Under the pieces are notes generated by a model, which worked only from the letters and a program-made list of their open reading frames with translations, was not told the DNA's origin and did no database searches. This document shows positions 13,255 through 24,011 of a stretch of 64,000 nucleotides of DNA, piece by piece. Positions within the stretch are counted from its first letter, which is position 1, and each line of letters starts with the position of its first letter. The stretch lies in assembly GCA_964036155.1 (NCBI GenBank), contig OZ038423.1, forward strand, positions 7,579,249-7,643,248. The letters run 5' to 3'. The position numbers were made by a program, and so were the translations under genes. The DNA is from Diploscapter coronatus (taxonomy: Eukaryota; Nematoda; Chromadorea; Rhabditida; Rhabditidae).

Positions 13255-15128
13255 CTAAATAATTTCGTAATTTCTGCACTCTTCCAATGATTCTTTTATC
13301 CTATTAATCCAATACCGTTTGAATGCTTTTGAATTTATAATATTCTTATTCATCAGTCTTCTTTCTGCCTCCTCCAGGAACTGTTTTGTTACCTGAATTT
13401 TTTTCTAGCAATAAATAATTATGAAAATAAAACCTCTTCATAATTTTTGACGATTATAACTCTTTGATCTTCGAAAAGAGAAGTCATAGGTGATAGTTCA
13501 ACTATTGGAATAGCACCCATTATTATAGATTCCCATCTGAAATTGACTGAAATATGAGATAACAATCTTAATACTCACGTTCTAAAGCAATCGGGTCCTA
13601 AACCGTTTGGACTAAAGACGTATTTAGACCTTCCCAATTCTTTGAGATAGTCGGAATAGTTGAGTCGGCGTGAACTGAATAGAGCAACGTGCAAACTCAG
13701 TGAAATATGTGTCGGTTAATAGTCGAACGATCATTGCAACGATGGACAGACAATAGCTATGAATATCGCTACGATTATCGCAACAATAGTTGAGGATCTC
13801 TCAAGAAGTCTCTACAATATAGCTCTGATAATCGTAGAGATATTGACCTCTATTGCCCATTGCTGCAATAATCAACTGACTATCAATCAATTGGTACTTC
13901 GCCGAGAAGGTATGGAATGAGTAACAAAAAGACAAACCCACAATCAGCTTCAATTTCAATTTTATTGCAAATTGTTTGCCTCTGATTCTTTCGATTTGGA
14001 TTTGTATTCGTAGCAATATTCACATAAATATTTATGTCACGTTTCTCCCAAGGCATCCTGAAATGACAATTTATTTGCATTCTACAAAATTTAGCTCATA
14101 TAATTTCTAGTTATGCAAAATTAGGACTTCAATACTTTAAAATTTTAAAAAGTGATAGCAGAATGAATACAAATAATTAGCTTTATCTTCATTAGACTCA
14201 AATCGAATTGTCATGAAATATTGTGATATGAGAAAACCTCAGATCCAAGTTGATCTTTTTACCTGTAATGCTTGTATGCTTCATACAGAACTGACTGGTT
14301 TCCATGCGGCCAACCTCGACTGGACACTCCATTCGCAATTATGGTCAACTTTGGATGTTTAGTATCTCCATTTTTTGCGAACCATCGTACTAGGTATTTG
14401 TCTCTGTTATTAACGAGCCCTTTATCATTCATCCTTTTATTTTATTCTCACTCTAATAGATTTACGTGCCTGCCCGGCGCTGAGTATGAACTATCATGGG
14501 TAATGAGAATATATTTTTTGTTATTTCGTTGCTGGAATTCCTTCAGATGATTGAGGTAATCAGTCTTCACGAATACGATAGCACAGTCAAATATTGATGC
14601 AGTCTAAAATCATTCATTAATTCACTAAACTCTGAAATTACATAATTTGAGTTGCTCTACCTCCAAATTCTTAGCTGTTAAAGTTGTATTAGCCACATAA
14701 ATGGAACTTTCTCGGTAGAAATCTCCGGAAACAAATATCCATTTATCAATTTCCGTTAAGTGTTTTTGCGAGATTCGTTTTAAGTTGAAACTTTTGAACT
14801 GAAAAGCATGGTTCAAAATTAACAACTCTCTATGATGCTGAGTAATAAACACAATATTAGTAAATAAATTCAATTAATTTGACAGATTTCATTTTACTTT
14901 CATTTTATGCAAAACATTATTATTCTTGATCAACCTACATTTTTAAATTTTTACTTTATTGCCATCCAAAAATATACATGGTCAAAAATCCTATCTTGAA
15001 AAATTTGTTACTTACAAAACAATTCTTACTATGAATATTTGTCCAATTGGGGGTGTATAAATATAGATCATAAATAGAAATAATCCAGTAGAAACAAATA
15101 CGACTCTGGCCAACTTCCGTCCATACAT
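13255..15128 (-). CDS. Type II membrane glycosyltransferase-like protein (exostosin/GT47-like C-terminal domain)
   Basis: Eight exons join in phase (15128-15030, 14837-14661, 14603-14452, 14403-14263, 14057-13938, 13674-13579, 13536-13434, 13392-13255) to about 341 residues. Residues 9-24 (VVFVSTGLFLFMIYIY) form a signal anchor after a short basic N-terminus. The middle has ILITHDSSYSAPGRH and LTIIANGVSSRGWPHGNQ. The C-terminal domain carries GLGPDCFRTWESIIMGAIPI, a signature like that of exostosin/GT47 and RXYLT1-type nucleotide-sugar transferases (G-x-D-x-x-R-x-W-E ... G-x-I-P). It is probably Golgi-resident; donor and acceptor are unknown. Exons 4 (part) and 5 recur at 47.9-48.35 kb. A hAT-like MITE sits 110 bp upstream of the start, in the promoter shared with a truncated sqv-4 copy. 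The GT47 assignment is by motif only. Confidence 0.78.
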
Positions 15129-15237
15129 TACCAATCAAATGTTTTACCGACCAAAATTTGTTTCAGATCCCTTTTAAAGTAATTTTTATATTTTTCTCCC
15201 CAAAATCTCCCTCAAACATAATAAATTGGTGTTTAAT

Positions 15238-16203
15238 TAGGGACCGCCAGCCCTTTTGCCAAATTCACCCTGGCACCATGTTTCCTACATTTTTCAGGGG
15301 CTGAGGTGCCTCTCTAACCATCCCCACCGAAAAAACCACGAAAAAATACGTCACTGATAAAAAATTTGATAAAGTTTAACGCGAAAAATCGAAAAAAAAT
15401 CGCTCCTTTTCGTGGACAAGGGAAAGGGACGTGGCCTATCTGTAAAAGGCACTGCCCCTCGTTCTCCCTTTCTTTTTCTGCCTTTGGGGATCTTTTTCTC
15501 TGCACTCTCTTTCATTCAGCATTGGCTTCTTTTATATTTTCGCGGATTATCAGGATCTCAGCTCGGCGCCGCAGGATTTTTCTGATTTTTTCACCGAAGA
15601 CGGACAATTGACCAACTAATCAAAATATGAAATAAAAAATGTACCTTTCAAGATATGCCTAAAGTGATCACATTTGGTAAAGACAAAAACGGTCATTTTG
15701 AAATTAATTTTAAAAATATTTTTTGATAAAATTTCGTTTTTTTCTTTCGGATAGCATAATTAGGGAGTATCAAATTTTATTTTAGTCAAGTTTTCAGACG
15801 ATTTTAACGATCCCGTGTCAAGATACAGTATTGCAAAGACGAGCATCTATTATTGCCTCGAAAAAATTTGCTCTACGCAGGATTTTTCTAATTTTTACAT
15901 ATGTTGTACATTTCAACTAGATGTACCGATTCATCAAAACAAATTTTATGTGCCTCTTTCATAAGTCGAAATATTAGCATTGTCGTAATTTGGTGTGCAT
16001 TTGACGCGCATTTGCGGACTTATTTCGCACCCTGATCAATAAATCGATATCACCACGTGAAAGAGCGGTATCGAATTGTATAGTAGGTATCGATCAATTA
16101 TTAAAAACAAAAATAAAACAAGAAAAATCGGCGATAATCGAAAGGGCTATCAACTATGGACAATATTGAACCGAGGCAAAGGGGCGGGGCTTGGCGGTCC
16201 CTA
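15238..16203 (-). mobile_element. hAT-like non-autonomous element, copy 2
   Basis: TIRs TAGGGACCGCC / GGCGGTCCCTA, flanked by a perfect 8-bp duplication TGTTTAAT (15230-15237 and 16204-16211). The duplicate region at 48440-48447 has the uninterrupted target TATTTAAT, so the insertion is defined to the base. The 8-bp duplication and TAGGG start fit the hAT superfamily. Confidence 0.9.
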
Positions 16204-16428
16204 TGTTTAATTCAAAACTAATGAAAATGAATTGTCTTGTGTTTTCACATGGTGTTTCCCCGAAATCCTTTGTTAGGCTTTCTGCAAATAACTACGAAAC
16301 CTTTGAATTTTTCTCAAATATCATCATTTTTTGCCGAAAAAATCTGAAAAAAAATAATCAAAAGAATTCAAAATGATCAGTCTAATAACACACAGAAGAG
16401 CTATTATATCGTGTAGCGCATGTTTTCT

Positions 16429-16738
16429 TTTTTTTTTTTTTTTTTTTTTTTTCTTCCTAGCCTTATTATTCCCACTGGGTGGGGTCGGCTACCCTCAAGC
16501 CCGTAGTGGGGCTTAGCCTTTGATAGGGGCAGTCGGCCTATCCTAGCCACACAGGACTAGTGGCCCGTCCCGAGGACAGACTGTTGTTGTGTGCAACAGC
16601 CGAGGGATTTTAGGCAAATTTTCGTGGTTTTATCCACTACCAACATTTCTTAACCCCCTTGGTTTGGGTGAGGAGCGGGGGGCGAACTTGAGCCCTAGCT
16701 GTAGGCAGTAACACACAACCACTGCGCTACGCCGCCCC
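16429..16738 (-). mobile_element. tRNA-headed SINE inserted into the first exon of the sqv-4 duplicate
   Basis: Flanked by a perfect 17-bp duplication TGTAGCGCATGTTTTCT (16412-16428 and 16739-16755), absent as a duplication at 48.66 kb. Read on the minus strand, the 5' head has an A-box-like GGCGTAGCGCAGTGG and a B-box-like AAGTTCGCC about 35 bp further on. A unique body follows, and then a poly-A tail (the T run at about 16428-16452). These are the marks of a pol III-transcribed, LINE-mobilised SINE. Length 310 bp. Confidence 0.85.
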
Positions 16739-16746
16739 TGTAGCGC

Positions 16747-17654
16747 ATGTTTTCTAAGGTAAGCATATTCACTTCGATTTTTATGACCATGTGACATTTT
16801 TAAAAATTGGATCATATTTTCAAATAGTAGTCAATTTTTTGTTCAATTTTATTCATACGAACAGATTTTTCTTCAAAAAGAAATATAAGAAGCGTATAAT
16901 TCTGTATCATAAATCGACGATCCAAATTTTAGGTGAGAAGAATTGCATGCGTGGGAGCAGGTTATGTCGGTGGGCCGACTTGCGCGATGATCGCTCACAA
17001 ATGTCCAGATATCCAGGTAAATATTATGTCCATTATTGCTGTTACAAATAGATAATGACCATTTTGGCATTCTCTAATCAGATATCTCTTTGCCAGTGCT
17101 ACATCAGAGTTCTATTAGAGAAGTGCTGAATTAATTTCACTGTTTTTGGCAGTGATTTGTTGATCTATCTTGACATTGGGCTTACTTTTGGGCCGGGAAT
17201 AAAACTAGGTCATGAACTATCAGTCTGTTTTCTATTTCCTATCCGTTATCATTGGTGAGTGTGGTGACGAATACTTACCAGGCTCGAAAGTTTAAACCCT
17301 GCATGACATTCAAGGTAGTCAAAGTGTCTAAGAATTAACACTCCAACTTTGGAAATTAGAAAATTTAGGCTAGCATTTTATTTCACTTCAGGTTCAAAAT
17401 GAAATGCATTGACGCTACCGAGATTTCTCAATCAAAAGTACAAAAACTGATTTCAATCCTGTTATAAATGATTTGAAATCAGCGTCAATTTGACTAATAT
17501 AAATCGGATTTTGTGGATAAATTTGAATATTTTCTCCAAGTTATGTGATTGTAGATGATTTGATAAAATTTTAAATCAGTGCGAAGGATTAATCGTTTAG
17601 CACAATTCTAATAGCATAATTTTAATGACGTTTATTTGGATGAATATGTTATTA
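16747..17654 (+). pseudogene. Truncated duplicate of sqv-4 (exons 1-2 and part of intron 2)
   Basis: Start codon and four-codon exon 1 (16747-16758) plus exon 2 (16933-17016, with the NAD-binding [13 protein letters not shown]) match the complete gene at 48.66 kb with a single Lys-to-Arg-type change. Part of the following intron is also present. None of the thirteen downstream exons exists before the homology stops at 17654. Only the first 32 residues could be encoded, so it cannot be an enzyme. The start region survived because the second copy of the SINE target duplication recreates it. Confidence 0.88.
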
Positions 17655-17710
17655 CTAGCCTCCAGGGGCCGCAGAGCGGTCCCTTTTCGGCTAGGCCCTG
17701 GCTTCGCCAG
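17655..17710. other. GC-rich double hairpin, copy 1
   Basis: Outer stem CTAGCC (17655-17660) with GGCTAG (17689-17694). Inner stem GGGGCCGC with GCGGTCCC and loop AGA. Directly downstream is a second hairpin CTGGC-TTC-GCCAG (17698-17710). It sits in strongly AT-rich DNA, exactly where the segmental duplication ends. Function unknown. Confidence 0.75.
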
Positions 17711-18213
17711 AGCTTAACCAAATTTCAATTTTAATTCAGTTGAAAATGTTATTTGAATTATTACAAAGAAATTGATTTTAATTTTGACTATTTTAATTGG
17801 GATGTGATTTTTAATTTCATTTGAATTTTATATGAATTTTTGAACCCGAATTTGGATTAGAATTTGGTCTGGGATTTTCGATCTTGACTTCGACCTTCAA
17901 TTTGTTTAATTTGGGCTTGAAATATTTTGAATTTTTGAGATTGAACATGGATTTGGATTTTCGAATCTAATACTTGGATTTGAACTGTTTAAATTTTAAT
18001 TTGGGCTTTAATTTTGATTGTGAATTGAAATTTCAATCTTGATTTTTAAGCTGAATTCGCTTTGTAACTTGAAATATACATGAAATGTTTATCCAAAAAG
18101 TTGAACCTTTTAAAAATTAGCATAATATTAGTATTTGGATATGTAAATTAGGCAAAAAATTGAATTATTTGAAAAATTAGCATAAAGTGAACATTTGGCA
18201 AAAATAATGAATA

Positions 18214-18274
18214 CTAGACTTCGGTCGGCCGCTTCGCGGCCTCCCTTCGTCTAGGACTTTTGCTTCGCAAAAGT
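18214..18274. other. GC-rich double hairpin, copy 2
   Basis: Same plan as the motif at 17655: outer stem CTAGAC with GTCTAG, inner stem GGCCGC-TTC-GCGGCC, and second hairpin ACTTTTGC-TTC-GCAAAAGT. The stems differ in sequence from the first copy but remain paired. The 500 bp between the two motifs is low-complexity AATTTG/GATTTG-like sequence without genes. Confidence 0.75.
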
Positions 18275-18458
18275 GCAAAACAAAACAATACCAAAGCCAA
18301 AGACAATATCAAATCAAAACAGCACCAATATCACAACAACTCCGGCACTAAAACAGTTTTTCTTTAAAATTAACATATATTTTATTTGTTGCATTTCTCA
18401 TTTTCATGTTCATACTCTCTCACTATCAAAATTTTTAATTTCATAGCTATCCCCTCTT

Positions 18459-18607
18459 GAGCAGGGCCGTCCAGGAATGGGTTTTTAGAATTTCGGAAAA
18501 CAAACAGAATGATTTTCAAAATTTCGAAAAGCAGAAACAGAAATGGCCAAAAATCTACAGAAAACAAACAAATAGAACAGAAACAGAATTTCTGGACGGC
18601 CCTGCTC
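18459..18607. repeat. Short MITE with 15-bp TIRs
   Basis: GAGCAGGGCCGTCCA at 18459-18473 is repeated as its exact reverse complement at 18593-18607. The interior is A-rich. The open frames across it are incidental. Confidence 0.8.
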
Positions 18608-19549
18608 CTGAGCATCCCGCTAATTTGTATCATTTTCTAAAATTCTTCAAAAATTTCAAGCTCCTTTTCATCCATAAAAATGCAAAAAGAATCGATTCAC
18701 TAAAGGCGAAATCACTTCTAATAAGGATAATTGTCCAATTATCTGATCAAACCCAAACAAAACTTATACGTTGCACACCGCGGGAAGATTGCGCATCTTT
18801 CGGTACAAACCCCATCTCAATTAGATGATCACATCTCTAGATATAAACTTGGACAAACAGACAACACACTACAAAAATACTGATAGTAGTGATTTGGAAT
18901 TCCCATTCTCATTGATCTCGTTTTCCACTATCTGGAGATCACCTTTCATTTCAAGGCCAAAATATGTCGGCTAATGGATAGCGACTACCCATTATTTTAT
19001 TTTTCATCAGAGAAGAAACTAACGGTGAAGTCAAAAATTAGCATTTATGCTAACTAAAAAATCAAATCGCGATAAAAACTATACGTTGCACACGGGTCAC
19101 GATTACACTTCGAATCATCTGTGGGCTTCCTTGTTCACAATCGGGTATCGAGATCTAAGCTCATACACTCAGCAATTTTACCAAAAAGAAAAGATATCAG
19201 ATTCGGATGCTCCGTACTTGGTTATCCTACTTTACCATACTTTATCAGTCTTAGTCATTTGCCAATCAAATTCTAAAATAGCAGACGTGCTGTTCATATG
19301 TAAATACCCACAATTGTGTAAGCAAAAGTGAGAATAAACTTCAGATTCCCTGTGCTTGATCATCGTTTCCACCAGTTTTTATCATTTTCTCACCAAAAAG
19401 ATGAATATCTTATCATTAAAGTTTCAGTGGATAATCTTTCCAAAAAGACTTCTGAGTTATGATCGCATTATAATATCTCAATTCAGGGATGGACCGGGAC
19501 CGGGAGTCTCTTTTAATTTCTAGCATTTTCAAGGTATAATAAACCTTAT
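18608..19549. other. Region without genes
   Basis: No exon supported. About 18745-18875 is a member of the dispersed ACAGACAGAC family, and 19485-19510 is a GGGACCGGGAG-rich patch that may be the edge of an older element disrupted by the palindrome at 19550. Confidence 0.4.
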
Positions 19550-20473
19550 AAGGTGTGTCTCAAAATTATGAACGCATCCCTCTTTTTTGCAATGTTCCGA
19601 CTGGCGCTAATGCTATCAAAAGTCAAATAATTTTATATTATCAAGCTCACAGAAAAATAATATCTATCCACTTTCACCTGAATTGTTTCATCAGTAGACT
19701 CGTTGGCGACAAAATTAAAAATCGCTTATCTCAAATTATGAACGCACTTTGAGTTCAAGAGCACTACACCCGCAATACTTGAATTATTCCGACTCAAATT
19801 TTGTACAGATTCTCTAATATATTCCTCACATATCTGCAAGGTTTCAGTCCGATTCAACTGACTATGCTGTTTCTAAGATTTTTTTCTGAAAGTATCCCTT
19901 AACTATGGAAAATGTTAAGAAAGTTTCTTCAAAAAACTCAAAGGATGGAAATTTCATATGGTATACGGAAAAATGATATAAATCCTGGAAATATATTCCA
20001 TTCCGCTTCTTTTGAGACCAAATACATCTCTTGCATCACGTTACTGGAGATCTACACTTCATCAAACATTCGACGTAGCCTCAATTATGGGAAAATATGC
20101 CATTTAAAGAAATTTTAAAAAATGTTGTTCCAGGTTCCTATAGATTTTTCATTATAAACCGTTATGATCTTTTGGAAGCCTAATAATGATCTTATCATTC
20201 CATGCTATCCATTTTCTGATAGGTTAGCTATACTCAGAAATAGGAGTTTTTGAAGAAGCCTTTCTCAACCTTTTTGGACAATTTCCATAGTTAAGGAATA
20301 CTTTCAGAACAAAATCGTAGAAACAGCATAGTCAATTGAATCGGACTGAAACCTTGCAGATATGTGAGGAATATATTAGAATCTATGTACAAACTTTGAG
20401 CCGGAATAAGTCAAGTATTGAGGGTGTGGTGCTCTTGAACTCAAAGTGCGTTCATAATTTTGGGACACATCTT
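19550..20473. repeat. Long palindromic element
   Basis: Arms of more than 200 bp. The outer ends are AAGGTGTGTCTCAAAATTAT and the reverse complement of ATTTTGGGACACATCTT, with an inner block around GAGTTCAAGAGCACTACACC (19752) repeated inverted near 20440. No transposase seen. Confidence 0.75.
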
Positions 20474-20947
20474 AGTCGAAAATTCATTTCATTGTCAAAT
20501 TACTAAAAAGTGGCTATTTTGCTTATTCTGAAAATCGGAAGTTCCGTTAAAAGTTGGCCGGGATCGGGATTAAAATTTCTCGAACACCGCGACTCCCCGC
20601 CCACCCCTGATCTCAGTCGGTTATGAACACCCGCCACAATTTGTAAACGAACCACCACTCTATCCACCCACTCTTTCTCCCTTCCTCGACTCTTTTTCAC
20701 CTTCGTAAGTAAGGAAATAGTTTTTGGGTAAAAGTACCCATTTCTTGGACCAAAATTCGATCGGGTTCTTTATGTTGCACATCAGGACAAAATTACCTTT
20801 CCAACCATGTATAACACTTGGGTCTACCATGCTTAGTATTCGAGAACTAAGCTTGGACAGACAGACGCACATAACAAAAATACTAAAAAGTAAGATAAGA
20901 TAAGAAGTAAAATAAGATAAGATAAATGTTTTTTTCTAAAGTGGTCC
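20474..20947. other. Region without genes; dispersed repeat and simple repeat
   Basis: Holds a member of the ACAGACAGAC family (about 20770-20885) followed by an AAGATAAG-type simple repeat just before the LINE insertion site. Confidence 0.45.
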
Positions 20948-20963
20948 CAGCACAGATTTTAGT

Positions 20964-22652
20964 TTTTTTCCTAGCACTCTTCCCTAGGTGGAGGGGTCTG
21001 CTACATGGGTCCTATCCCTTTACCTCTTTCTATCTCTCGCGTCCCGCATCTGTCATATCTTTCTTCACGGTGTCAATGTACCGTGTCTTCGGTCTTCCGC
21101 GGGGTCGGGTACCATCCAACTCCAGATTCCATGCTGTCCTTGCAACTTGGTTCGAGTTCGAGGTACTCGGTCTTGCTGGTGTTCATTCTCAGTCCGTGCC
21201 GTTCGAGTCTTTCTTTCAACTTCTTCAGGTCTTTCTTGAGTTCATCTCTGGTTGATCTTGCGAGCACGATGTCATCTGCGTAGAGCAGTGTCCATGGGTG
21301 TTCGCCTTGGATGTCTCGGGTGATTCGATCCAAGCACAGGATGAACAGCAGAGGAGATATTGCGCTGCCTTGATGCACACCGACTGTGACTTCGAATGGC
21401 CTTGTAGTGCCGGCCACGCTTCGGACTTGACTTCGACTGTCGGTGTACAGCATCTTCACCCACTTGATATACTCCTCTGGGACTCCAGCATCTCTGAGAC
21501 TGTACCATATCAGGTCGTGTGGTACTCGATCGAATGCCTTCTCTAGGTCGACGAAGGCTATGTGCAACGGCAGCTTCTTCTCTCGGTGCTTCTCTGCGAG
21601 TACTCTCAGTGCGAAGATGGCGTCTGTCGTTCCACAGCCAGGTCTGAAGCCTGTCTGGTTGGGTGTTATCTCGACGCATTCCCGTATTCTCGCATCGAGT
21701 ACTCGCTCGAAGATCTTCAGAGTGTGTGAGAGGAGTCTGATTGGCCGGTAGTTGTTGCATGTTAGAGTGTCACCTTTGCCCTTCCAGATAGGTACCGTTG
21801 TGGACTTCTTCCACTCAGCAGGGATTTCGTTGTCTTCGACTATCTTGTTGTAGAGCTTGGTTAGGAACCGTACTCCTTTGTCACCTGCTAGCTTCCACAC
21901 TTCTGCCGGTATATCATCTGGGCCAGTGCACTTGCCGATCTTCATCTTGCTCACGGCCATCCTGACTTCCATTTCAGTGATCACAGGCACAGGTCTGACG
22001 TTGGGTGTTCCTCGAGGAATCTGTGGGTGGGGGAATTCAGTTGTGGATATCTCTTTGTAGTGCTCTCTCCATCTGTCCATGATATCTTTGTCCTCGTACA
22101 ACACCCTTCCATCTGCTGCCTTCACTATTCTCACGTTGCCGATGTCCCTTGTCTTCACGTGTCTGGCCTTTGCAATTCGGTAGATCTCGCTTTCACCCTC
22201 TCTTGTTTCCAGTCTGCGGTAGAGGTCTTCGAAGTGTTCTTGTTTGGCTTTCGCGACTTGTATCTTGGCCTCTTTCTTCCGCAGGTTGTAGACGTCTTTG
22301 TCCTGCTGGGTGCGAGTCTGTCTCCACTGTTTGAAGGCTTCTTTCTTGCTCTTGATAGCTGCTTCGACTTCGTTTGTCCACCACCAAGTCTCTTTCTTGA
22401 TGCGACTTGTGCCTGGTTTCGTCATCCCGAACCTTTCACTTGCCACTTTCCGAACTGCATCTGCACACTGTTGCCAGTTGACAGCAGCTGAGACCGCTGG
22501 GTTGATTTCAGGGATTGCCTTGACGATGTCTTTGCAGGCTTGCTCTGAGGACTGCTCCTGTGTCTTCCACCATTTGATTCTAGCGTCACCCGTTGTTCGT
22601 ATCTTTGCTTCTGCCTTCTTTGTGAACCTTAAGTCTGCGACCACAGGTCTGT
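20964..22652 (-). mobile_element. RTE-like non-LTR retrotransposon, 5' truncated
   Basis: Bounded by a perfect 16-bp duplication CAGCACAGATTTTAGT at 20948-20963 and 22653-22668. On the minus strand the element ends in a short A run (T run at 20963-20969) after about 100 bp of 3' UTR. The 5' part, including any APE endonuclease, is missing. The GC content is far above that of the surroundings. Confidence 0.9.
21073..22644 (-). CDS. LINE reverse transcriptase ORF (RTE-like), N-terminally truncated
   Basis: A 523-residue open frame that begins with GTG and is open back to the insertion junction, so it has no native start. RT motifs, counted from that GTG: NNYRPIRLLS at 297-306; FVDLEKAFD (motif A aspartate) at 364-372; QGSAISPLLF (motif B) at 425-434; YADD (motif C catalytic pair) at 455-458; then a KTEYLEL thumb-proximal block. 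No frameshift or stop interrupts it, suggesting recent insertion. The enzyme would copy LINE RNA onto nicked DNA, but the endonuclease domain is absent and the copy cannot move itself. The RTE call rests on motif wording, not on a tree. Confidence 0.88.
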   Translation of the reverse strand: MVADLRFTKKAEAKIRTTGDARIKWWKTQEQSSEQACKDIVKAIPEINPAVSAAVNWQQCADAVRKVASERFGMTKPGTSRIKKETWWWTNEVEAAIKSKKEAFKQWRQTRTQQDKDVYNLRKKEAKIQVAKAKQEHFEDLYRRLETREGESEIYRIAKARHVKTRDIGNVRIVKAADGRVLYEDKDIMDRWREHYKEISTTEFPHPQIPRGTPNVRPVPVITEMEVRMAVSKMKIGKCTGPDDIPAEVWKLAGDKGVRFLTKLYNKIVEDNEIPAEWKKSTTVPIWKGKGDTLTCNNYRPIRLLSHTLKIFERVLDARIRECVEITPNQTGFRPGCGTTDAIFALRVLAEKHREKKLPLHIAFVDLEKAFDRVPHDLIWYSLRDAGVPEEYIKWVKMLYTDSRSQVRSVAGTTRPFEVTVGVHQGSAISPLLFILCLDRITRDIQGEHPWTLLYADDIVLARSTRDELKKDLKKLKERLERHGLRMNTSKTEYLELEPSCKDSMESGVGWYPTPRKTEDTVH

Positions 22653-22668
22653 CAGCACAGATTTTAGT

Positions 22669-24011
22669 GATTTTCTAAAATTGAGTTCAGCTCCAAACTT
22701 TTTCTTTCTGAAATGACTTCAACTCCGATTTTGATGTTCTTGAAACAACTTCAGATCAGATCTCAACTTCTTTTCAAAAATAGCTTCATTTCAAATCTAA
22801 ACTTCTTTTCTAAAATAACTTCAGCTCAAATCAAAACTTTCTATTCTAAATAAACTTTTGTTTATTCCAATTTTGTTTCTAAAATTCAGCGCAGATTGTG
22901 ATTGATTTTATACCAAACTTACCCCACAATTTATTTATAAATTTTAAATTTCAAGCAAAAATCCTATTCTTGTGAATTTTTACACTTCTAATGAAAGATG
23001 TGAATTTCTGCGAAAAGTGTAGTCCTTACAAAATATTTGAATATTTGGAGAAAAGGTAGGGTTTTTGAAGGACAATTAATTTCTGAGGTATTATAATTTT
23101 TGCAAAAGTAATTCCATACTATTTTGAGGGTAACAGAACCCAAACACTACTCACATCATCTCTTACACTAACTCTTGCCATTGAGAACAGAGAACCATGC
23201 CACTCTTCCGCAGAAACATGCTCTCGCCCCCTGTCATATTCGATGATCCACTGACCCTTCCCCCTTTCCTTTTTGCTTGCTCTCTCCATGTCATATACTA
23301 TTTCTCTTTTCTGACTTTATACAGGGAAATCACATTTTTGGGATCAAATTTCACCGGATTTTCGATTTGGCACATCAGAACAAAATTACCTTTTTATCCG
23401 TGTATGATTTGTGAGGGTGATTTTACTTGGATGTTGAGAAATAAGCGTTCACAGACAGACACTTTAGAACAAAATACTAAGAGAGTAAGATAAGATGTTG
23501 AGATAGTAGCATTGATGTTTCGCAGGAATCATCATGCCTTTTGTTTTGAATTGCAAGCATACAATTTCATGTTTTAGATAATTATTATTGGGTTCGAGGT
23601 TCTTTTAAACTTTAGTCTTTCGGCCTCTTGTACTTTTTACCCCAAAGTTACCCTTACCCCTTTGTACTTTTTACCCCCTTTTTGGGTGGGGTGAAGCAAA
23701 AGAAAAAGTTACTCCATTTTGTTTTGTTGCACCAAAGAATGAGGTAGTAATTGTATTTTTTACCATTTCAGGATTTGTAGTTTTTATCCTATTTTTGATA
23801 AATAATGGATTTTTTTCAATCACTTGCGAAGTGATTGTTCCATTCATTAGCCACACTTTTCGTTTCTTATTCAGCGATTTTTTGGTATTTCGAGAATTTT
23901 TTCGAAATTTTTTGTCACTTATCAAACCTGCCATTAAAATTAGCATGATTTCTCAATTTTATTCGTTCTTCATTCTCAAATTTCCTAAACATCTAGCGAT
24001 AACTTTTCTTC
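22669..24011. other. Region without genes; degenerate tandem repeat
   Basis: 22690-22860 contains a degenerate roughly 43-bp repeat around ACTTCAGCTCAAATC. About 23330-23480 is another member of the dispersed ACAGACAGAC family. No exon supported. Confidence 0.45.

Larger units (their letters stand above)
13957..17654. repeat. Segmental duplication, copy A (mate 47938-49590)
   Basis: Sequence from mid exon 5 of the glycosyltransferase to 17654 aligns with 47938-49590 in the same orientation. Copy A has extra material: the MITE at 15238-16203 and the SINE at 16429-16738. Copy B lacks about 14360-15175, which holds glycosyltransferase exons 1-3 and part of 4. The right edge falls at the first base of a double hairpin. 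Confidence 0.85.

Noticed and set aside
17655..18274. Hammerhead ribozyme or Helitron terminus as explanation of the double hairpins
   Set aside because: No CUGAUGA/GAAA hammerhead core. The CTAG lies within a stem and is not followed by a clear AT-insertion boundary as at a Helitron 3' end.
18457..18828. 123-codon plus-strand ORF
   Set aside because: It spans a MITE with perfect TIRs. The composition is simple Lys/Gln/Asn and nothing in it resembles a family.
20926..22678. Several plus-strand open frames of 60-154 codons over the LINE
   Set aside because: They are antisense shadows of the GC-rich reverse transcriptase frame and show no independent domain or splice structure.
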